Shown piece by piece: positions 58,494-64,000 of a stretch of DNA of 64,000 bases; the stretch's first letter is position 1; each line of letters opens with the position of its first letter. The stretch is from Drosophila pseudoobscura (Eukaryota; Arthropoda; Insecta; Diptera; Drosophilidae). The notes beneath the pieces were generated by a model. It made no database searches and had not been told where the DNA came from. It was given only the letters and a program-made list of their open reading frames with translations. The position numbers and the translations under genes are program-made. The stretch is taken from assembly GCF_009870125.1 (NCBI RefSeq), contig NC_046683.1, positions 6,696,001-6,760,000 of the forward strand, given 5' to 3'.

Positions 58494-60435
58494 CTACTTG
58501 TCGACGACCACCTTTACGATGCAGGGACACTTGAAGGTCGGCAATTGTTTCTCGCAATATGTCTCGATGGTCTCCACCTCGAGGGCGGCATCGGGCGAGA
58601 CAGCGCAAACGGCAAAGAGTCGATGGCCCCACACCATATTGGGGATGGCCAGTACGGACACGTCGTTGATTTTCGGATGCGAGAGCAGCACCTTCTTCAC
58701 CTCGGAGGCGTTCACCTTGAGACCGCCGAGTGTTATCATATCACACGCCTGGCTAATGAAGTAAAAGTTGTCGTTGTAATAGGTGCATATGTCGCCGGTG
58801 GGTATGAATTTCTCCTCCTCTCCCGCGACCGTGAAGGCGATCTCCAGCTCTCCATTGGCGGCCGTTTTGGTGGGATCAAAGGGATCTGCAGGAGTGTTAG
58901 GGGCCCCACTCACGGCCTTCCCCATTTTCATGGGCCCACCGACATGGTTGTGGCACTTAATGATCTCCTTGCCCGTTGGACTGACCAGCCGGGCAGTGAC
59001 CCCCAGGAGAGGGGAGCCCAGGGTGCCCGGCTTGTAGTTGGGTGGAAAAGATCTGGGTGGTGGCTTGGGCAGACGTTTTTGGGGAACCAATTTGGGCTGC
59101 ACCTTTGGCCCCTCCTCGATGGCGTGGCCCAGGACGAAGCCCGTCTCCAGCATGCCGTAGTACTCCAGAATGTGATGCCCGGTGATTTCGCGCCAGCCAT
59201 TGAACACCGAATCCGGCAAGATGGCAAAGGCCGTGGCCATTAGACGCATCTTCTCGCTGCAGTGATTCCTTATGTACTCGACCATGAGCGAGTCTTTGAT
59301 GAACATTTTGTTGTATTCGGCAATCATTTGCTTGTACACGACGGGCATGGCCAAGAAGCAGGTGCAGCGCTTCTTGGTCGACATTTTGACGCCCAGCAGG
59401 TCGTCCCAGACGCTGCTGGCGTTGAAGCCCTGCTGGAGTACGACATTGCCGCCGACTTGAAGCACCGCCGCAATGGCCATGTGCTGGCGCAACATTGGCA
59501 GAACGGGCAGCAAGGTGTCGTTGGGCCCCAGGCGCCAGGTGTCGATCAGGCAACGGATCTGGGCATCGACATTGCGATGGGTGAGCATCACCGGCTTGCA
59601 AGTGTCGGTCGCATCGGATGTGTAGAGCATCATGGCCATGCTCTTCTCGTAAAATTCATTGGGCAGCATGGCCTCGGGCATCAGCACGCCCGGCTTTTCG
59701 GTGTTCACCAGCTGCTTGGCGTATACCGACGTGGAGGAGATGTCCTTCACTGGCGGCACAAAGTCATGGTCCAGCGTAATGGTGGCTGTCTTCAGGGTCT
59801 GCGACAGTTGCTGGATAACGCTCTCGTTTTCAGGAGAGCCAATCAACAGATTTGCCTTACAGTCGATAGCCTGGAGACGCACCAGTTCCAGGCCCGAACT
59901 GGCACGCAGTGGCACTGCCACCTGGCCGGACATCCAGCAGCCCCACAGCATCACAATCCACATGGCATTACTGTCGCAGAAGAATGCAACTGATGACGAA
60001 GTGCCGCTGCCTGGAAGGAAGGAAAAAGAGATTGCGCTGTGAGAGATCCACTCTATAGTCGGTCGGCACTGGGTTCTATATCTACCGCATATGGCTGAGA
60101 TTTCTTTTGATAGACGCTTGGCGGAAATGTATAGCTGGAGGTACGAAAATTCACCAACGCTATCTCTGATCGCCAGATCGTCCGGATACAGCATGGCCTT
60201 CTTGTACACCGGCATCAGCATTTTGTTGCGCTCCTCCGCGTAGTAGCTGTGCCGCAACCTCTCAACGTAGTCGTCCTGCGCGACCGGAGGGCGACATGTG
60301 CTGGATTACCAACTGGGTATATCGATCGATGAGAGCCTCACTCACCTTGTAGACCAGATCTAAGCAGAAAGTACGAGCCGGCATTGGGCGCCACTGGGCC
60401 ATACGCTGGAAGCCACGCAACACTTGGGACAACAT
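58494..60435 (-). CDS. ACSF3-like acyl-CoA synthetase homologue, mitochondrial, probably catalytically altered
   Basis: Three exons: 60435-60346, 60275-60086 and 60010-58494, encoding 598 residues. Intron 1 is 70 bp; intron 2 is 75 bp, in frame and free of stops, so the reading frame runs through it (the splice between ..EISAIC and GSGTSSSVAFF restores family-like sequence). The N-terminus (MLSQVLRGFQRMAQWRPMPA) is Arg-rich with no acidic residue in its first 24, a typical mitochondrial presequence. The fold is an ANL adenylating enzyme resembling ACSF3, the mitochondrial malonyl-CoA synthetase. Markers are HRNV (about 238-241), EYYGMLETG (376-384), PTGD (497-500) and the hinge region CDMITLGGLKVNASEV (516-531). 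Two oddities: the ATP-binding loop reads LYTSDATDTCKPV (222-234) instead of the usual YTSGTTGxPKG, and the chain ends VVVDK just where the PxxxxGK catalytic-lysine motif should follow. No downstream exon is evident. Confidence 0.9.
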
Positions 60436-60767
60436 TTCTACTGCTGTTCTTTGGCACTATACGATACTCTCTTTGTACACAACACGACGATTACACACGA
60501 TTTTCTCACTTCACTCGAGTTTCAAAAGTTGCAAACTTTTGCGGATATTTCTCTGTTATTTGTACTGTTCTATGTGTTCAACCGCTTCAACAAAAAGGCA
60601 CAGAATAAACCGATTCTGTTACTGAATTTAATTTGTAATTCGTCGGAGTGTTTATTTTTGAGAAACGTTACTCTACTCGGCTCGGGTATGAATGAGCATT
60701 TCTGGAAATCTGATGTACAAATGGTATGGTATATATTCCATGGCATACTACATAGTTTTCTTTTGAG
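60436..60767. other. 5' flank of the ACSF3-like gene
   Basis: Presumed promoter region of the minus-strand gene. I see no TATA box or DRE. The plus-strand frame at 60424-60777 overlaps the first exon antisense and has no domain. Confidence 0.5.
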
Positions 60768-60893
60768 GACATATTAGGCTTATGGTTGATGCGGATGCGT
60801 GTAACACCCAGAAGGCGTTTCCATTCCCATAAAGTATATATGTCCATTCCTGATAAGCATCAATAGACCAGTCGACATAGCCATGTCTGTCTG
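60768..60893 (+). mobile_element. INE-1-like fragment
   Basis: Shortened copy with ATGCGGATGCGTGTAACACC-like, AGAAGGCGTTTCC, CCCATAAAGTATATATG, GATAAGCATCAATAGACC, AGTCGACATAGCCATGTCTG words in INE-1 order. Confidence 0.65.
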
Positions 60894-62806
60894 CATTTAC
60901 TTAAAAAATATATTGAATGAGATAAATTATTTATAAGCTCAAATATTTACTAACCGAGTAGAGCCGCGGCCCTTCGATTCGATTTCTAGATTTAGTTTGT
61001 TCTTTATTTACACAATAATAGTTTGCAGACACAAAAAATAATAATTACAATAATCATAATCGTAAACATAATGTGAAAAAAAAATAATTATGGTTTCTTT
61101 TCAAGTAAAATGCTTTTTTTTGTCACAACTTTCGTTTGGTTTGTTTTCTTATTTTGTGACCGCGGCATAATACGATAAGAAAAAAGAAAAATAAATGTCG
61201 TTTACAACGATCCTGCTAAGATGGCGCCTGGTTTGAGAACTCGAATGTTGCGAGGAGTTGCGTGGGGTGGGGGGGGGGAGGAATGTGGGGGCTGGGCTGG
61301 GTGGTGACAGGAGTGAAGTGGAGGTGTATGGGCAGTGTGGCAAGGATGAGAAGAGACAGTCCCTGCCTCAAACTACGACTGTCGTCACTAAGGGGTGCTG
61401 TGAGAAAAATATTTACAGTGCATTTTTGATTGATAAAAAACAAAAACAAACAAAAAACGATAACCCTGAAAGTCTCAATAGGTTTTGGGCTTCGATCTCA
61501 GATTTTTCTATGGCATACATATGTCTGGAGACACCAAAACCCATCTGATGGCAGCTTTATGTTATGTTTTAGGAATTTTATAATACTTAAGTATATCGAA
61601 TGCTTTGTTTAAGTAATCGTGAAAACAAACTTGATATATGACGGATTTTAATTCTATGGCAGCTATGTATATGATGCAGTCAGCCGATCTGATACTGTTC
61701 CGATCGGTTCCGATTTACAACTAAATACCAAAATAGATTCAAGGATATTTTCCCAAATGTTAACCTTAATATAAGACTATCCCTGTGTTCCACTAGGGCA
61801 CAACGCATGTCATCGAATGACACTGATTCGTTGCACAAAATTTCGCATAAGCGAAAGGATACGCGAACAGGGACCATTTGCGATTTCATTTGTAGATCCA
61901 TAAGTAGATTGTTTAACATTACGCAAGTGTTTGAGTTTTAGATAAATATATATTCAACCGGTGGTTGGAATATAAATATATTCTACGCTTGGAAACAGGA
62001 AACATCCTCTGTAAATGTGAATGTACTGCTCCTAATGGAACTGATGGCTTTAACTGGAATTGTTTATGTATCTAGTGCTCGATTCAGTTCAATGGGTGTC
62101 CTTTCCCTAACGATCATCCACTGTAATAATGATTCTCATGCCTGCGAGTCGAGTTTGAGTTTGGTTGAAAAAATGCTACGTAAAATCAGAGTCAAGTGGC
62201 GGGCAGTGCTTTCAGAGCTGGGAGTTATTAAAAAAATACAATCACAGATTATAAATTTAACAAAAAAAAAACAGGAAACGAGAAACAATAATACGACATT
62301 CGTTCTATCTAGAGGATATACTTTAGGTTAAGGAATGCCTCCAACAGTTCGAGGAGATCGAGAGACACGAAATGAACTGTTCTGTGGGCCCACAAAAGGA
62401 AAAGGAAACATTGAAACTTGAGTGTAAACGGGCCAAGATCTCTCTCGATCGATGAGATACGAAACCTGCAGATTCTATGTGAATGCCCTGCACTCTATGG
62501 AAGGAGATCTCTACATTTGAGGGAGGTGGTGGCAGCAACAGGTGACAGGGAGATAGGGTGCATCCTTCTGACCGGTACAAACGATTGCGTACACGGATAG
62601 GCCTGTTGGAGCACTTCGTTGGGCTTGGATTAACCCTGGAGATTTTCAAGGGGGAGCGTATGTAGATATGTATACGCAGAGATTCGGGGGATGTGGATTA
62701 TTTGGAGTCCCTGCTGCTCTGAAGCACGATTGGGCCGGATGGGGGGTTGGGGAGATAAAACGGAAACCGAATTTTGCTTGCCACACTCAGATAAACTCTC
62801 CACACT
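60894..62806. other. Non-coding stretch
   Basis: A G-rich run lies near 61263-61300. The segment around 61640-61720 (TATGGCAGCTATGTATATGA, then a GATCGGTTCCGA word) resembles an internal INE-1-type repeat common in fly genomes. No gene recognised. Confidence 0.5.
61640..61720 (+). mobile_element. Possible INE-1 internal fragment
   Basis: The words TATGGCAGCTATGTATATGA and GTTCCGATCGGTTCCGA are typical of a repeat seen inside INE-1-type elements in Drosophila. Boundaries are uncertain. Confidence 0.35.
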
Positions 62807-64000
62807 TCACACTCTTTTCGGTTTGCTGACAATCGTATAGTTCAGACCATTATAGCTGCGATGATCTAGAGCAGATTCGTTGTTGCTTTTGTTCGTTGTT
62901 GCGTTGCTGTTGTTGTTGCTAGAGATTCCAATGTTGTTGTTGTTGTTGCTATTGTTATTATTGGCACTCGTTGATTTGCGTAAAACGCCATACCCCAAAT
63001 GGCTGTCGTCGGCCTTGCGAAAGCTCTCGGTATCGGGACTAGCGATCAATTCGTATTCATTTGGCGGCGGCGGACTGCAGCGCACTCGATTACCGGGCAG
63101 CGTCACATTCACGATGGTCTTGTAGCCGCTGGATGTCTTATTGTTGGGCGAAAGGAAGTCCAGCCGATCGTAGTTTGAGTCCGACGAGGACATCAGCACA
63201 CCCACGGAATTGTTGGACGTCACTGCCAGGGTGGGGGACGTTACGCCCTCGCCAATGTCGATGTCGATGATCTTGGGGGTGTTGCTGACACTGGACTGGG
63301 ACGCTAGATCCTTGCGCGTGGATCCGGATCGCGAGCGGACAAAATCCGATGTGTCGCAGAGTATTGGGGGTATGCGCTCGCAGTGCCGAACGTCGCCGAC
63401 TCCGCGTGTGCGCCACGCCTCCGTAATGTTCTCGATGCACTCGTAATCGCGCTCCAGCAGCGGCTTGGTGCTCTCGTTGCGCAGCGGCAGGTCCGGCGGG
63501 GTGCTGGAGATGCTGGAGGTGCTGCCAGAGCGCGATGTGGTGGTCTCCGGCGAGGGCGGCTTGAGGATGACCATTGAGGAGCCACTACCGCCGCCATTCT
63601 TACTGTTGGCATCCGAGGGCGAGGATGTCGTTATGGCAACAGGTTCATATTTCACAATATTCTTGTATTTATCACAATGGTTTTGGCTGCCAGGACCGCT
63701 GGCAGGCACCAAGCCACCCAGCTTGCGCGGCGGCTTGTTCGGAATGTGCTTGCTGCTGCTGCTGCTGCAGCTGTTGGGCGGCACTGAGAGGGTGACCGAG
63801 GTGACGACGCCACCGCCAGCACCGCCCGCTGCCGCCGCACCTCCACTGCCGTTGCTCGCCGCAAAGTTATTCAGCGAATCATTGGAGCTAATGAATCCCC
63901 GCAACGATATGCAGCTCTGTGTGGAGTTTATCTCGAATTCGCCAGCGTGCGGATTGCTCGATGGCGATGGCGGCAACGGGCTCCGAGAGCCCGGCTCCAT
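62807..64000 (-). CDS. Tyrosine-motif adaptor-like disordered protein (partial or near-complete)
   Basis: An open frame of 397 codons ends at 62807 and reaches the right edge; its first codon at 64000 is ATG, but the real start may lie outside. The chain is almost entirely low complexity (Ser, Gly, Asn, Pro runs) with spaced tyrosine motifs: KYKNIVKYEPV, LERDYECIENITEAW, SNYDRLDFLSPNN, SGYKTIVNV, NEYELIASPD and SYNGLNYTIV near the end. Such spacing is typical of receptor-tyrosine-kinase docking proteins of the FRS2, Dok or IRS kind, and the segments around YECIENITEAWRTR and LNYTIV recall FRS2 tails. No PTB or PH domain is visible in this part; it would be encoded to the right. Function is therefore an inference. 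The Asn and Ser runs come from opa-like repeats (62880-62960). Confidence 0.75.
   Translation of the reverse strand: MEPGSRSPLPPSPSSNPHAGEFEINSTQSCISLRGFISSNDSLNNFAASNGSGGAAAAGGAGGGVVTSVTLSVPPNSCSSSSSKHIPNKPPRKLGGLVPASGPGSQNHCDKYKNIVKYEPVAITTSSPSDANSKNGGGSGSSMVILKPPSPETTTSRSGSTSSISSTPPDLPLRNESTKPLLERDYECIENITEAWRTRGVGDVRHCERIPPILCDTSDFVRSRSGSTRKDLASQSSVSNTPKIIDIDIGEGVTSPTLAVTSNNSVGVLMSSSDSNYDRLDFLSPNNKTSSGYKTIVNVTLPGNRVRCSPPPPNEYELIASPDTESFRKADDSHLGYGVLRKSTSANNNNSNNNNNIGISSNNNSNATTNKSNNESALDHRSYNGLNYTIVSKPKRV

Noticed and set aside
61680..61919. 79-residue minus-strand frame near an INE-1-type word
   Set aside because: It overlaps a likely dispersed repeat and shows no protein family resemblance.
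1..64000. CRISPR arrays, operons, ribosome-binding sites, replication origins and phage genes
   Set aside because: The introns, INE-1 elements and gene families show an insect nuclear genome; such prokaryotic features are not expected, and I saw no regularly spaced direct repeats of that kind.
1..64000. tRNA, rRNA and other structural RNA genes
   Set aside because: I noticed no tRNA A/B box pair with cloverleaf or rRNA core sequence. This was a reading by eye; a covariance-model scan would be decisive.

Overview
The window is animal nuclear DNA from the genus Drosophila. Genes are split by short introns (57-75 bp) with GT/AG borders. Dispersed fragments match the 5' part of the INE-1/DINE-1 (Helentron) element. 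Long AT-rich intergenic stretches are full of CA, GA, opa-type and CATATGTA simple repeats. The form of the INE-1-like sequence suggests the obscura group, but this is an inference. Only about one tenth of the window is recognisably coding.

Layout. 1-11.7 kb: no gene recognised, simple repeats only. 11.7-18.2 kb: tandem duplication of the condensin kleisin gene barren (Cap-H). Both copies are complete three-exon genes on the minus strand, each preceded on the plus-strand left side by an INE-1-like fragment. 18.2-24.4 kb: an unrecognised single-exon gene on the minus strand (22.19-22.85 kb). 24.43-24.73 kb: broken BTB-domain (BTBD9-like) pseudogene. 24.7-39.8 kb: no recognised gene. 39.8-40.24 kb: small lineage-specific-looking protein on the plus strand. 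40.2-47.2 kb: no recognised gene, two INE-1 fragments and a GGGGCC-type G-quadruplex tract. 47.2-52.2 kb: a four-exon EF-hand protein of the sarcoplasmic calcium-binding (SCP/calexcitin) family on the minus strand, followed closely by a basic, serine-rich ORF on the same strand. 57.4-58.3 kb: a three-exon secreted CAP/antigen-5-like protein (plus). 58.5-60.4 kb: a three-exon mitochondrial ACSF3-like acyl-CoA synthetase homologue (minus), convergent with the CAP gene. It has a degenerate ATP-binding loop and no C-terminal catalytic lysine motif. 62.8 kb to the right edge: the C-terminal part, or all, of a disordered tyrosine-motif adaptor-like protein (minus).

The strongest signal is the barren pair. 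Coding regions and introns of the two copies appear identical over about 2.36 kb, while sequence just outside differs by several percent with indels. This pattern fits recent gene conversion of an older duplication. One of the flank differences destroys a perfect DRE (TATCGATA) promoter element in copy 2. The pair therefore looks protein-identical but may be regulated differently. The genes in the window do not form one pathway; they are ordinary neighbours in a gene-poor stretch of euchromatin.
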